DNA of 64,000 bases from Citrobacter gillenii (GCF_013337685.1 NZ_SUQN01000002.1:372001-436000); one strand, 5' to 3'. Positions 29,883 to 39,370 are shown, counted from the first letter of the stretch. Program-made: numbers and translations. Notes: a model not told the origin generated them from the sequence alone.

Positions 29883-31415
29883 TTATTCCTTCACCTGATG
29901 CACAACATCAATCACTGAACCGTCGCGGTAACGCACAACGGCAATCACCCGGTCGGTGAATTCGATGGCGCGTGGCTGACCGGTAAGCTGCTGTGCACGC
30001 TCGCGCAGCCAGTCGATGGAGACCACTTTCATCCCCGCTTCCTGCAAACGTTCAGCCAGTTCAGGACGTGCAGGGTTGACGGCGATACCGTGGTCAGTGA
30101 CCAGGATGTCAATGCTGGAGCCAGGGGTGACGCAGGTCAGCACGTTATCAACCAGCGTCGGGATGCGACCGCGAACCAGTGGGGCGACGATAATCGACAG
30201 TGCAGCACCGACAGCGGTATCGCAGTGGCCACCGGATGCGCCGCGCAGCACACCGTCGGAGCCGGTCAGCACGTTGACGTTGAAGTTCGTATCCACTTCC
30301 AGTGCGCTCAGCACTACGACATCCAGACGGTCAACCGATGCGCCTTTCGAACCCCAGTTAGCGTACTGGTTAGCGCTGATCTCAATATGGTTTGGATTGC
30401 GGGCCAGGGATTTTGCGGCGGCACTGTCGAAGCTCTGTACATCCAGCAGTTTGCGGATTAACCCTTTTTCATGCAGGTCAACGATGGTGGCAGTGATGCC
30501 GCCCAGTGCGAAGTCGGCGCGGATGTCGCGGCTGCGCATTTTGTCTTCCAGGAAGCGGGTTACGGCCAGCGAGGCGCCACCGGTACCGGTCTGCAAAGAG
30601 AAGCCCTCATTGAAGTAGCCGGAGTTGGCAATCACCTCTGCCGCGCTGCGAGCGATCAGCAGCTCACGCGGGTTGGTCGTCATGCGGGTTGCATCGGCGC
30701 CAATTTTGTCCGCATCACCGACCTGCTCGATCTGCACGATCAGATCCACCTGATCCTGGGTGATACTGGCCGGATTATGCGGGTAGCTCAGCAGTTGTTC
30801 GGTCAGCAGGACCACCTGTTTAGCGTTATCGGCATCGACACGGGCGTAGCCGAGTGAGCCACAGCAGGCTTTACCGGTGTAGCCGTTAGCATTACCAAAT
30901 TGGTCGCAGGACGGTACGCCGAGGAAGGCTACGTCAATGCTTAACTCACCGCTTTGCACCAGGTGTACGCGACCGCCGTGAGAGTGGACCTGCACAGGTT
31001 CAGCCAGTAAACCGCGGGAGATCTCTTCCGCCAGCGGACCACGCAGACCGGAAGTATAAATGCGGCTGACGACGCCCTGACGAATGTGTTCCACCAGCGG
31101 AGCGTGACAGTCGCTCAGGGAGCTGGACGCCAGCGTCAGGTTTTTAAAGCCCATGGCGGCAATGGTATCCATCACCAGGTTAATGGTCAGGTCGCCACCG
31201 CGGAAAGCGTGGTGGAAAGAGATAGTCATTCCATCCTGTAAACCTGAACGGCGAATAGCGTCTTCCAGGTTAGCGCACAGTTTTTTGTCGCGGGGTTTTT
31301 GTGCCTGTAACGCGACTTTTGCGCTGCTGTGGAAAGCGGAAAGGTCGCTTTCAGCATGACGGCTCCAGGTCGCCACGCGATCCTGTCGTTGAGACTGTTC
31401 GATTTTCTGCGTCAT
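29883..31415 (-). CDS. citF: Citrate lyase alpha subunit CitF
   Basis: 510-residue CoA-transferase-like alpha subunit, which swaps acetyl for citryl on the CitD arm. Visible: MTISFHHAFRGGD near 60, HSHGGRVHLVQSGELSIDVAFLG near 145-167, and EGFSLQTGTGGASLAVT near 270. It forms the lyase with CitE and CitD in the cytoplasm. ATG 31415 is 9 bp after the citE stop. Full length. Confidence 0.96.
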   Translation of the reverse strand: MTQKIEQSQRQDRVATWSRHAESDLSAFHSSAKVALQAQKPRDKKLCANLEDAIRRSGLQDGMTISFHHAFRGGDLTINLVMDTIAAMGFKNLTLASSSLSDCHAPLVEHIRQGVVSRIYTSGLRGPLAEEISRGLLAEPVQVHSHGGRVHLVQSGELSIDVAFLGVPSCDQFGNANGYTGKACCGSLGYARVDADNAKQVVLLTEQLLSYPHNPASITQDQVDLIVQIEQVGDADKIGADATRMTTNPRELLIARSAAEVIANSGYFNEGFSLQTGTGGASLAVTRFLEDKMRSRDIRADFALGGITATIVDLHEKGLIRKLLDVQSFDSAAAKSLARNPNHIEISANQYANWGSKGASVDRLDVVVLSALEVDTNFNVNVLTGSDGVLRGASGGHCDTAVGAALSIIVAPLVRGRIPTLVDNVLTCVTPGSSIDILVTDHGIAVNPARPELAERLQEAGMKVVSIDWLRERAQQLTGQPRAIEFTDRVIAVVRYRDGSVIDVVHQVKE

Positions 31416-31424
31416 TTTTTTGCC

Positions 31425-32333
31425 TTATTCTTCGCGAATGCCGGAAAGTTCTGCACGGGAGATAACCAGAAGGGCGCGCTCGATAACCGGGCTGTCGACC
31501 ATCTTGCCGTTCAGGGAGACAACGCCACGGCCTTCGCGAGCGGCGGCTTCAGCGGCTTCTACAACCAGACGGGCGTGCGCCAGTTCTTTGCGCGTTGGCG
31601 CATACAGGTTGTGCAGGAGGTCGATCTGGCGCGGGTTGATGAGCGATTTACCGTCAAAACCCAGTTGCTTGATGTGTGCGGCTTCATGCAGGAAACCGGC
31701 TTCGTTATTGGCATCGGAATAAACGGTGTCAAATGCCTGAATGCCCGCAGAGCGTGCCGCCTGCAAAATAGAGCAGCGGGCAAACAGCAGTTCGGTGCCT
31801 TCCGGCGAACGCTCGGTGCGCAGGTTACGCACGTAATCTTCTGCACCCAGGGCAATACCGATCAGACGTTCAGAGGCGTGAGCGATTTCAACGGCGCGAG
31901 TGATGCCCAGCGGTGATTCAATAGCAGCGAGCAGACCGGTGCTGCCAGGTTCGCGACCGCAGGCGTTTTCGATACGCAGAATTTCGCTTTCGATGTCGAT
32001 AACATCCTGCGCAGTATCCGTTTTAGGTAAACGCACGATGTCAGCGCCACCGCGAACGACCGCTTCGAGGTCATTGATACCCCATTCAGAATCGAGGGCA
32101 TTTACGCGAACAATGGTTTCAACGTCGTGATACAGCGGGTGCTGCAGCGCGTGGTACACCAGACGACGCGCGGTATCTTTCTCGCGCAGTGCGACGGAGT
32201 CTTCCAGGTCGAACATCAGCGCATCTGCCGGGTAGATAAACGAGTTGCTGATCATTGCGGCATTGGCGCCCGGTACGAACAGCATGCTACGGCGTGTGCG
32301 GGATTTACGTTGTTGCAAAGATTCAGAAATCAC
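31425..32333 (-). CDS. citE: Citrate lyase beta subunit CitE
   Basis: 302-residue citryl-ACP lyase that cleaves citryl-CitD to oxaloacetate and acetyl-CitD. HpcH/HpaI-like TIM barrel with RSMLFVPGA near 16, [10 protein letters not shown] near 44 (metal-binding acids), AAIESPLGI near 135, [11 protein letters not shown] near 160 and NPRQIDLLH near 235. The start is taken as GTG 32333, 7 bases after GGGAGGA; it overlaps the citD stop as GTGA. An ATG 15 bases upstream is in frame but overlaps that ribosome-binding site. Confidence 0.94.
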   Translation of the reverse strand: MISESLQQRKSRTRRSMLFVPGANAAMISNSFIYPADALMFDLEDSVALREKDTARRLVYHALQHPLYHDVETIVRVNALDSEWGINDLEAVVRGGADIVRLPKTDTAQDVIDIESEILRIENACGREPGSTGLLAAIESPLGITRAVEIAHASERLIGIALGAEDYVRNLRTERSPEGTELLFARCSILQAARSAGIQAFDTVYSDANNEAGFLHEAAHIKQLGFDGKSLINPRQIDLLHNLYAPTRKELAHARLVVEAAEAAAREGRGVVSLNGKMVDSPVIERALLVISRAELSGIREE

Positions 32334-32626
32334 TGGCAATCCTCCCATGGCAGTGCCGGAATGCCGCTGGCGCGGGCCAGTAATGCTTCCAGTCGCGCGC
32401 GTAAAATGCAGTCCAGTGCGCCTTTATCATCAACATTTAATTGCACGCCGCGTACGTTGTAGCGGGACAGAACGTCGAGGATGGTGGTGCGAATGGCATC
32501 ACCAAATTGTTTTTCAACGCTACTGTTAACCTGCAGGTCGATATCCTGCGTATCGAGCGGGGCGATGCGAATCATCACATCACCGGACTCGAGAGTGCCT
32601 GCGACGGCTGCCTGCTTTATTTTCAT
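32330..32626 (-). CDS. citD: Citrate lyase acyl carrier protein CitD
   Basis: 98-residue gamma subunit. Ser14 in VAGTLESGD is the known attachment site of the phosphoribosyl-dephospho-CoA arm. Then [19 protein letters not shown] and a C-terminal helix. Overlaps citC by 4 bp (32623-32626) and citE by 4 bp, so all three are coupled. Confidence 0.95.
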   Translation of the reverse strand: MKIKQAAVAGTLESGDVMIRIAPLDTQDIDLQVNSSVEKQFGDAIRTTILDVLSRYNVRGVQLNVDDKGALDCILRARLEALLARASGIPALPWEDCQ

Positions 32627-33699
32627 TTTTCACCTGTTGCTAATGCGGGGGTATTTTGGCGGACTACCGCGCCTGGCGAGGTTCTCTCAAGCATGTTTTG
32701 CAGGTAGTGCAACGTGGCTTCAGGAACCAGAGGGGCGATAGCCGTGAGATCTTTTTTAACCAGCAGCTTGCGTACCCAGGAGGCGGAAATCGGCATCTCC
32801 TGGAAGCACAGCCGCTCAATTTCCACCAGTTCAATCGGTGGGGCGGGGAGCGTTGGGGTCTCCAGCCAGTAGCGCATGTCGTTGTTGTACTGGGAGGTGA
32901 CGGTGCAATACGGTTCGGTACCGACGAAGCGGTGCGTGACGCCAAGTGCCGGGGCCAGATACTGGCGGAAGATTTTCAGGTCTATTTCGGTGTAGCAGTG
33001 GTTAATGACGCTCTGCTCTTTAATGAAGTAGCACGGGAACGTGGCGCGAGAAATGATGTATTCCGATCCGCGATGCACGGTTAAATGCGGAATATCTTTT
33101 GTTCCCTTAAGTACCAGATCCAGACGGTCTTCATACGGAAAGCGTGAGGTGTCTTCTTTTACCAGAAACAGATGTAGCCAGTCGCACTGTGCCGCTGCCT
33201 GTTGGATCAGAAAACGATGACCGTTGGTAAAAGGGTTGGCGTTCATGACGATACAGCCAATTTTTTTTCCTTCGCGACGCTGTTTTGTCAGCGATTCGGC
33301 GTAACGCTTCAGACGCGTGGTGCTGTTTTCCATCAGCACCATAATGCCCGGTACGCTGGTCAGCGTAGAGAAGCCACACTGCTTAAACAGCGCTTCGTAT
33401 TCGGTTTTGGTATAAATGAAGAGATGCGTACAGTGACGCTCATACGCGAGATTGATCAGCTCAGTGGCGAGCGTCAGGGCTAAGCCTTCGCCGCGCACGG
33501 TTTCGCTGATAGCCACGCATTTAATGATATTTCCGGCAATACCGCCGCAGGCAATCAGGCGGTCATCACGGGTGACGGTGATAAATATTTCAACGGTCGT
33601 ATCCACGCTCAAATCATTCTCTTTCAGAAATTGAGCGATAGCCGCCATCTTTTTATTTTCTGAGCGCTTCACGTGCGAGAATATATTATTACCGAACAT
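32623..33699 (-). CDS. citC: Citrate lyase synthetase (acetate:SH-citrate lyase ligase) CitC
   Basis: 358-residue enzyme that acetylates the CitD arm using ATP and acetate, switching citrate lyase on. N-terminal GNAT-like domain (about 1-130; [17 protein letters not shown] near 68), then a nucleotidyltransferase domain with [16 protein letters not shown] near 153-168, the HxGH-type ATP site. First gene of the operon, divergent from dpiB across a 387-bp control region. A few residues longer than E. coli CitC at the C-terminus. Confidence 0.95.
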   Translation of the reverse strand: MFGNNIFSHVKRSENKKMAAIAQFLKENDLSVDTTVEIFITVTRDDRLIACGGIAGNIIKCVAISETVRGEGLALTLATELINLAYERHCTHLFIYTKTEYEALFKQCGFSTLTSVPGIMVLMENSTTRLKRYAESLTKQRREGKKIGCIVMNANPFTNGHRFLIQQAAAQCDWLHLFLVKEDTSRFPYEDRLDLVLKGTKDIPHLTVHRGSEYIISRATFPCYFIKEQSVINHCYTEIDLKIFRQYLAPALGVTHRFVGTEPYCTVTSQYNNDMRYWLETPTLPAPPIELVEIERLCFQEMPISASWVRKLLVKKDLTAIAPLVPEATLHYLQNMLERTSPGAVVRQNTPALATGEK

Positions 33700-33866
33700 A
33701 GTAAAAAGTGTCCTGATGGTATATTTGTTACTGGCTTTTAGGTTTTGTTGCCAGGCTTAGCAACCTGATAACGTTTTGTTTGCAAATGAAGGGAAGTTTT
33801 TTTTATTACGGAGTATTTCTTTTTTTCCCTACTGCATACATCGTAAGGGGTATTTTAGAGGTAAAT

Positions 33867-33882
33867 TTTGATTTATTTCACA
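33867..33882. promoter_or_regulatory. CRP-like site in cit control region
   Basis: TTTGA-N6-TCACA matches 9 of 10 conserved CRP bases. Control of citrate genes by cAMP-CRP is known in relatives. Confidence 0.5.
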
Positions 33883-33910
33883 ATACGTTAGAAGGTTTTT
33901 ATGTGTTTTA

Positions 33911-33979
33911 TGGTTTTAAGTTTTTTAATTAATTTAACCCTGAAATAGCGCGTGGTTTTAATTTGTTTAATTGATTTAA
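33911..33979. repeat. 27-bp direct repeat, 42-bp period, in cit control region
   Basis: Copies at 33911-33937 and 33953-33979 agree at 24 of 27 positions; each starts TGGTTTTAA and ends TTTAATT(A/G)ATTTAA. The 42-bp period is four helical turns, so bound proteins would face the same side. Candidate binding sites for the DpiA/CitB response regulator (inference). Confidence 0.75.
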
Positions 33980-34086
33980 GGTGGGGAATCTGTAACGATC
34001 CTATTTTATGCCGTGACTTGTAAATAAAACATTTTCATTACAAATACAAAAAAATAAGTTGCGGTTAACGTCGTTGAGGAAAAATT

Positions 34087-35748
34087 ATGTCACAACATAA
34101 AAATAAAACACGGTTTTCTTTTTTCCGCAGACTGGCGTTTCCATTGCGTATTTTCCTGCTGATCCTGGTCGTTTCCATTTTTATCATCGCCGCGCTGGCG
34201 AAATACTTCACCGCCAGTTTTGAAGACTACCTGACAACGCACGTCCGTGATATGGCAATGAACCAGGCGAAAATCATCGCCTCTAACGACAGTATCATCA
34301 CTGCGGTGAAGCATCGCGATTACACGCGTCTGGCGACCATTGCCGACAAGCTTCAGAGCGGGACTGATTTCGATTATGTGGTGATCGGTGATGAGAACTC
34401 TATTCGCCTCTACCATCCGAATCCGCAAAAAATTGGCTACCCAATGCAGTTCACCAAGCCCGGTGCGTTGGCAAATGGGGAAAGCTACTTTATTACCGGG
34501 ACGGGATCTATTGGGTTGGCAATGCGCGCTAAAACGCCCATTTTTGATGATGATGGCAAGATTATTGGCGTGGTTTCGATAGGTTATTTGATCAGTAAAA
34601 TCGACAGTTGGCGATCGGATTTTTTACTGCCGATGGCGGGTGTGTTTCTTCTGCTGCTGTTGTTACTGATGCTGCTCTCCTGGTTTTTTGCCGCCCATAT
34701 TCGCCGCCAGATGCTGGGAATGGAGCCCAAACAAATTGCCCGTGTGGTGCGCCAACAGGACGCGTTATTTAGCTCGGTATACGAAGGCTTGATTGCCGTT
34801 GACCTGGACGGGTGCATAACTGCTATCAATCGCAGTGCGCGAAAAATGCTGGGGCTTCCGTCGCCAGGGCGGCAGTGGTTGGGGAAACCCATTGATGAGG
34901 TTGTTAATCCGTCGGACTTTTTTACGCAGCAGATTGCGGAGCAACGTCAGGATGCGATGGTGAATTTTAACGGGCTAAGCGTTATCGCCAACCGTGAGGC
35001 TATTCGTTCCGGCGATGAATTACTCGGGGCGATTATCAGTTTTCGTAGCAAAGATGAAATAGCCACCCTCAATGCCCAGCTGACACAAATCAAACAATAT
35101 GTTGAGAGCCTGAGAACACTGCGTCATGAACATCTGAACTGGATGTCGACCATTAATGGCCTGCTGCAAATGAAAGAATACGATCGCGTGCTTGAGATGG
35201 TGCAGGGGGAATCCCAGGCCCAGCAGCAGCTGATTGATGACCTGCGCGGTGCCTTTGCCGATCGCCAGGTTGCCGGTCTGCTGTTTGGTAAAGTCCAGCG
35301 TGCGCGGGAATTGGGGCTCAAAATGACGATTGTTCCCGGAAGTCAACTTCATCAACTTCCCGAAGGGCTGGATAGCACAGAGTTTGCAGCAATTGTTGGC
35401 AATCTGCTTGATAATGCATTTGAGGCCAGTTTACGTACCCAGCAAGGGAATAAGGTTGTTGAACTGTTTCTGAGTGATGAAGGGGATGAGGTCATCATTG
35501 AAGTTGCCGACCAAGGGTGTGGCGTACCGGAAGCGTTACGTGAAAAAATATTTGAACAGGGTGTGAGCACCCGTACCGATGAACCAGGTGAACATGGCAT
35601 CGGTTTGTATCTGATTGCAAGTTATGTGAGGCGCTGTGATGGGGTTATTACGCTTGAAGATAACACCCCCTGCGGCACTTTATTTTCTCTATTTCTTCCG
35701 AAAGTGAAAAAAAACGATGACGGAACCATTAACGCTATTGATCGTTGA
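34087..35748 (+). CDS. dpiB: Citrate sensor histidine kinase DpiB (CitA)
   Basis: 553-residue CitA/DcuS-type kinase. TM1 about 20-42, periplasmic citrate-sensing PAS domain about 43-178, TM2 about 179-205, cytoplasmic PAS about 220-320, then the kinase: phospho-His in RHEHLNWMSTINGLL near 347, N box GNLLDNAFEAS near 440, DQGCGVPE near 478 and GEHGIGLYLI near 503. Phosphorylates DpiA. The C-terminus overlaps dpiA by 32 bp. GAGGA precedes ATG 34087. The citrate-contacting residues were not checked one by one. Confidence 0.95.
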   Translation: MSQHKNKTRFSFFRRLAFPLRIFLLILVVSIFIIAALAKYFTASFEDYLTTHVRDMAMNQAKIIASNDSIITAVKHRDYTRLATIADKLQSGTDFDYVVIGDENSIRLYHPNPQKIGYPMQFTKPGALANGESYFITGTGSIGLAMRAKTPIFDDDGKIIGVVSIGYLISKIDSWRSDFLLPMAGVFLLLLLLLMLLSWFFAAHIRRQMLGMEPKQIARVVRQQDALFSSVYEGLIAVDLDGCITAINRSARKMLGLPSPGRQWLGKPIDEVVNPSDFFTQQIAEQRQDAMVNFNGLSVIANREAIRSGDELLGAIISFRSKDEIATLNAQLTQIKQYVESLRTLRHEHLNWMSTINGLLQMKEYDRVLEMVQGESQAQQQLIDDLRGAFADRQVAGLLFGKVQRARELGLKMTIVPGSQLHQLPEGLDSTEFAAIVGNLLDNAFEASLRTQQGNKVVELFLSDEGDEVIIEVADQGCGVPEALREKIFEQGVSTRTDEPGEHGIGLYLIASYVRRCDGVITLEDNTPCGTLFSLFLPKVKKNDDGTINAIDR

Positions 35749-36397
35749 GGATGAAACGCTGCTGGCGGAGATGCATGCTGAATATATCCGCCATATACCC
35801 GGTTTCAGCCAGATTTGGTTGGCGGGGAACCTGGAGCAGGCGCGGATGATGATCGCGCGTTTTAAGCCCGGTCTGATTCTTCTGGATAACTATTTACCGG
35901 ACGGTAAGGGCATTACCCTTCTACATGAGTTGACTCAGGCACGCTACCCTGGCGGCGTGGTGTTTACTACGGCTGCCAGTGACATGGATACGGTGTCAGA
36001 GGCGGTGCGCGGCGGGGCGTTTGATTATCTGGTCAAACCGATTGCCTACGAGCGACTGGGGCAGACGCTAACGCGCTATCAGCAGCGCAGACGCATGCTG
36101 GCGGGTAACGACAGTGCCAGTCAAAAGCAGATTGATGAAATGTTTAACGCTTATGCGCGGGGTGAACCAAAAGGGGATTTGCCTACGGGTATTGATGCGC
36201 TAACGCTGAATGCGGTGCTGAAATTATTCGCTGATCCGACGGTACACCATACTGCGGAGACCATTGCACAGGCGTTGACCATCAGCCGCACAACCTCCAG
36301 GCGTTATCTGGAGTACTGTGCCAGCCGGCATTTGATTATTGCGGAGATTATTCACGGGAAGGTTGGGCGGCCGCAGCGTATTTATCATGGCGGCTAA
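35717..36397 (+). CDS. dpiA: Citrate response regulator DpiA (CitB)
   Basis: 226-residue response regulator of the CitB/DcuR family. Receiver domain: acidic pair VEDE near 10-13, phospho-Asp in LILLDNYLPDG at about 57, Thr/Ser near 85 (TTAAS), Lys in LVKPIAYERL near 108. C-terminal helix-turn-helix of about 150-226 (HTAETIAQALTISRTTSRRYLEY is the likely recognition region). Expected to activate citC and dpiB. Translation is likely coupled to dpiB through the 32-bp overlap. Confidence 0.95.
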   Translation: MTEPLTLLIVEDETLLAEMHAEYIRHIPGFSQIWLAGNLEQARMMIARFKPGLILLDNYLPDGKGITLLHELTQARYPGGVVFTTAASDMDTVSEAVRGGAFDYLVKPIAYERLGQTLTRYQQRRRMLAGNDSASQKQIDEMFNAYARGEPKGDLPTGIDALTLNAVLKLFADPTVHHTAETIAQALTISRTTSRRYLEYCASRHLIIAEIIHGKVGRPQRIYHGG

Positions 36398-36411
36398 ATG
36401 CGGATTTCTGA

Positions 36412-36500
36412 CGTAGGCCGGATAAGATGCTTTAGCATCGCCATCCGGCAACGTGCGGTTGCAATGCCGGATGGCGGCGTAACCGCCTGATCCGGCCTAC
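36412..36500. repeat. BIME: two inverted REP elements after dpiA
   Basis: REP copies at 36412-36450 (GTAGGCCGGATAAG...CCATCCGGCA) and 36464-36500 (TGCCGGATGGCGGC...ATCCGGCCTAC), head to head, between convergent dpiA and dcuC. Confidence 0.9.
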
Positions 36501-36513
36501 ATTTTGTTCGCTA

Positions 36514-37896
36514 TCAACCTCCAATCACGGCGGTTGTAGCGGGCACCATCACTTCCGTGGCGATAATGACAATCAGTAGCCCGACCATCACCGGCACAGA
36601 CGTGCGCTTGACCACTTCAAACGGTGAAATCTTCGCCATACCCGCAACGGCAACGACCACACCAGAGACCGGGGAGATCGTACGCCCCAGGTTCGACGCT
36701 TGCAGCATCGGGATGGAGAGGTAAGCGGGGTTAATGCCTGAAGAGTGCGCCAGTTTTGGGATCATCTCAACGAAGGCATAGAACGGGGCATTACCGGAGC
36801 CGGTGGTCATTGCTGCCAGCATGGTCAGAATAACCAGCACCAGCATCAGAATAATGCTTGCGGAGCCAAACGAGGTGGCGATCGATATCAGGCTCTGAAT
36901 AAAGCCGATAGTGCTCAGACCCTGGGCGAAAACACCGGCGGCAACTAACAGCATTACCACGTTAGCAAAGGCATCAGCCATGCCGCGGTAGGCCACTTCC
37001 AGACCTGAGAAAACCTTCTGGGTATTGAACCCGCGGACAAACTCCAACACTGCGGCAATAAGCATGCACAGCACCAGAATGGTAATGATGTGCAGTTGCG
37101 GTCCCCACTTACCATCAAAAATGAGAACCCCGACAATCGGAGTAAACGGCAGGATGGCGTAAAACGATGGCGCGGTGGTGGTGATTTCGGCCACGTCTAA
37201 CATTTCGTGAGAAACGTTCTCTTTTTTGTCCAGATAGCGCTGCCAGAAAAAGTGGGCAATCGCCATGCCGATAATGGCGGCAATGGAAATCGGCAGCGTG
37301 GTTTTAAATGCGAAGTCGATCAACGGCATTTCTGCGGCTTTGGCGGCGAGAACCACATCACCAGAAGTGGGGGATAGAATGATGGCGGCAGGGGAGGCGC
37401 AAATGGCCGCCGCAGCACCACGGCTGATACCCACGTTAACCATGACCGGAAAGAGGGTTGCCATCAGCAGTACGCCCAGCCCCGTCGCTGAAGAAACCGC
37501 CAGTGACATCAGGCAGGCGACAAAGTAGGCGGCAATCATTAACACATAGGGTGAGTTGATATATTGCAGTGGTTTGGAAGCCAGTTTAACCACCATATCG
37601 TTTGCACCAATATGCGTCATGTAGGCGGCAAAACCACACAGCATCATGATCATCATGCCGAGATCGCCACCGCGGCTCATCAGCAAAATTTTAATGTATT
37701 CAACGATGTCTGTTGCTGTGTAGCCCGTGCTTTCAGCACTACCGGGCAAAACTTTATGACCCATCAGGGCGCTGATAATCAGTAAAACCAGGCCACCGAC
37801 AAACAGTACGCCGGTCGCGGAATAACCTTTAATGATGTAGCGCGCTACACCCACAATAACCATAACTCCGATAAGGAGTTCTATAAATGTCAACAT
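36514..37896 (-). CDS. dcuC: Anaerobic C4-dicarboxylate transporter DcuC
   Basis: 460-residue transporter with about 12 hydrophobic segments. It mainly exports succinate and exchanges C4-dicarboxylates during fermentation. SSATGLGVLLMATLFPVMV near 140 and TTGSGNAPFYAFVEMIPKL near 365 are family regions. The frame is open 15 bases upstream, but ATG 37896 follows GGGGA and matches the known N-terminus MLTFIELL. Its location next to cit genes fits disposal of succinate from citrate fermentation. An FNR-like site lies about 100 bp upstream. Confidence 0.95.
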   Translation of the reverse strand: MLTFIELLIGVMVIVGVARYIIKGYSATGVLFVGGLVLLIISALMGHKVLPGSAESTGYTATDIVEYIKILLMSRGGDLGMMIMMLCGFAAYMTHIGANDMVVKLASKPLQYINSPYVLMIAAYFVACLMSLAVSSATGLGVLLMATLFPVMVNVGISRGAAAAICASPAAIILSPTSGDVVLAAKAAEMPLIDFAFKTTLPISIAAIIGMAIAHFFWQRYLDKKENVSHEMLDVAEITTTAPSFYAILPFTPIVGVLIFDGKWGPQLHIITILVLCMLIAAVLEFVRGFNTQKVFSGLEVAYRGMADAFANVVMLLVAAGVFAQGLSTIGFIQSLISIATSFGSASIILMLVLVILTMLAAMTTGSGNAPFYAFVEMIPKLAHSSGINPAYLSIPMLQASNLGRTISPVSGVVVAVAGMAKISPFEVVKRTSVPVMVGLLIVIIATEVMVPATTAVIGG

Positions 37897-37989
37897 TATT
37901 TCCCCTGTCACATTGACGCCCAGAAAGTAAAAAAACTAAAAAAAGCATAAAACGGTGAGAGAATGTGCCTAATAAACGGATAACCCTCG

Positions 37990-38003
37990 CTGATTGAAAT
38001 CAA
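37990..38003. promoter_or_regulatory. FNR-like site upstream of dcuC
   Basis: CTGAT-TGAA-ATCAA matches 9 of 10 conserved bases of TTGAT-N4-ATCAA. dcuC is an FNR-activated anaerobic gene in E. coli. Its centre is 100 bp before the dcuC start. Confidence 0.6.
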
Positions 38004-38022
38004 TAAAAATACGGATTAAACC

Positions 38023-38041
38023 AATGGCTGAGCCATTTTTT
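38023..38041 (+). terminator. Orphan terminator-like hairpin
   Basis: AATGGC-TGA-GCCATT followed by TTTT. It reads on the plus strand, where no gene lies upstream before dpiA, so it might end a small RNA. Confidence 0.35.
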
Positions 38042-38291
38042 CAACATAGCGGATGGACCGGGAATGCTGCAATCAAAAAGTGTGAAGTCGTCTGTGGTTG
38101 TGTGGGATTTGACATTGAATTGATCTTGTTTTGTTTTCTAATTGTTAATTTATTTAACTTTTGCATGTAAAATGAACAATTTATTGATATTAATAGAGTA
38201 ATGACCGTTTCAGATAAGGCTCGGGAAATATAAGGGAAATAAACTACGCGCATACGAAGGGAATATTCTGATTTTTAACCCTAAGCATTTT

Positions 38292-38326
38292 CGTTAAGTT
38301 AACATTAAGGATGGCTTTGCTACAAT
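38292..38326 (+). promoter_or_regulatory. pagP promoter with PhoP-box-like repeat
   Basis: CGTTAA (38292-38297) and CATTAA (38303-38308) form an 11-bp-period direct repeat like the PhoP box (GTTTA-N5-GTTTA, here degenerate). A TACAAT -10 at 38321-38326 starts 12 bp after it, the usual PhoP spacing. Confidence 0.55.
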
Positions 38327-38357
38327 TAATGCAGAACCCCAGAATGGTAATTACGTT

Positions 38358-38921
38358 GTGATTGTCGCGAAGCGCTATTTCCTGTTTATTTCATTTGTTT
38401 TTATTCAGTTGGCTGTTATTCCACAGGCCACAGCTGAAGATAAAGGTTGGTTTGATACCTTCACAGATAATGTCAGTGAAACCTGGCAGCAGCCGGAGCA
38501 TTATGACCTGTACGTGCCCGCCATTACCTGGCATGCGCGATTTGCCTACGATAAAGATAAAACAGATCGTTACAATGAACGCCCCTGGGGAGCGGGATTT
38601 GGTCAGTCCCGTTGGGATGATAAAGGCAACTGGCACGGGCTGTATATTATGGCCTTTAAGGATTCCTACAATAAGTGGGAACCCATCGGAGGATATGGCT
38701 GGGAAAAAACCTGGCGCCCGCTGGCCGATGATAACTTCCATACTGGTCTGGGCTTTACCGCCGGTTTCACCGCGCGTGATAACTGGAACTACATTCCTGT
38801 GCCGGTGATACTGCCACTGGCATCGATAGGTTATGGTCCGGCAACGTTTCAGATGACCTACATACCCGGTACGTATAATAACGGGAATGTCTATTTTGCC
38901 TGGATGCGTTTCCAGTTTTGA
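38358..38921 (+). CDS. pagP: Lipid A palmitoyltransferase PagP
   Basis: 187-residue outer-membrane beta-barrel enzyme that moves palmitate from phospholipid to lipid A, giving resistance to cationic peptides. The signal peptide ends near PQATA, then [20 protein letters not shown] with the family catalytic His, [18 protein letters not shown] and terminal [10 protein letters not shown] with aromatic C-terminus. GTG 38358 is the only good start; no in-frame ATG precedes the signal peptide. Expected PhoPQ control through the upstream box. Confidence 0.92.
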   Translation: MIVAKRYFLFISFVFIQLAVIPQATAEDKGWFDTFTDNVSETWQQPEHYDLYVPAITWHARFAYDKDKTDRYNERPWGAGFGQSRWDDKGNWHGLYIMAFKDSYNKWEPIGGYGWEKTWRPLADDNFHTGLGFTAGFTARDNWNYIPVPVILPLASIGYGPATFQMTYIPGTYNNGNVYFAWMRFQF

Positions 38922-39109
38922 TGAACGATGTGTATTGTTATACAGCTAAGTATAAACCATTAAAAAACAATTGGTTACGAACGTTACTGCAAAAATAACG
39001 CGACATTTATCACTTTTTGGCAAAGTTCGACTGGACAAAGTCCACCACAATTGTTGTACTGATACCCGACACAGCATTTGTGTCTATTTTTCATGTAAAG
39101 GTAATTTTG

Positions 39110-39319
39110 ATGTCTAAGATTAAAGGTAACGTTAAGTGGTTTAATGAGTCCAAAGGATTCGGTTTCATTACTCCGGAAGATGGCAGCAAAGATGTGTTCG
39201 TACACTTCTCTGCAATCCAGACCAATGGTTTTAAAACTCTGGCTGAAGGTCAGCGTGTAGAGTTCGAAATCACTAACGGTGCCAAAGGCCCTTCTGCTGC
39301 AAACGTAACCGCTCTGTAA
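39110..39319 (+). CDS. cspE: Cold-shock-like protein CspE
   Basis: 69-residue single OB-fold RNA/DNA-binding protein, constitutive cold-shock paralogue and transcription antiterminator. RNP1 KGFGFITP and RNP2 VFVHFSAI are present. Start ATG 39110 after AAAGG gives the family length; the frame is open upstream in the leader. A terminator follows. The leader (38922-39109) has no gene. Confidence 0.96.
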   Translation: MSKIKGNVKWFNESKGFGFITPEDGSKDVFVHFSAIQTNGFKTLAEGQRVEFEITNGAKGPSAANVTAL

Positions 39320-39340
39320 GCATACGACAGCAAGAATTCA

Positions 39341-39367
39341 AAACCCGCTTAATTGCGGGTTTTTTTA
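39341..39367. terminator. Terminator after cspE
   Basis: AAACCCGC (39341-39348) and GCGGGTTT (39355-39362) with loop TTAATT and a T-run. It also lies just past the crcB stop on the other strand. Confidence 0.9.
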
Positions 39368-39370
39368 TCT

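Larger units (their letters stand above)
33700..34086. other. citC-dpiB divergent control region
   Basis: 387 AT-rich bases with no gene seen. Expected promoters: citC (minus) and dpiB (plus). Contains a CRP-like site (33867-33882), a 27-bp direct repeat spaced 42 bp (33911-33937 and 33953-33979), and GAGGA before dpiB as its ribosome-binding site. In Klebsiella the equivalent citrate region is activated by CitB and cAMP-CRP. Confidence 0.7.
37897..38357. other. dcuC-pagP divergent region
   Basis: 461 AT-rich bases with no convincing gene. Holds an FNR-like site for dcuC (37990-38003), a plus-strand terminator-like hairpin (38023-38041) with no known gene before it, and the pagP promoter with a PhoP-like box (38292-38308) and -10 (38321-38326). 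A 70-codon minus-strand frame at 38041-38253 has no recognisable features. Confidence 0.6.

Noticed and set aside
38041-38253. 70-codon minus-strand frame between dcuC and pagP
   Set aside because: AT-rich spacer, no good ribosome-binding site and no family resemblance; it also overlaps the terminator-like hairpin.
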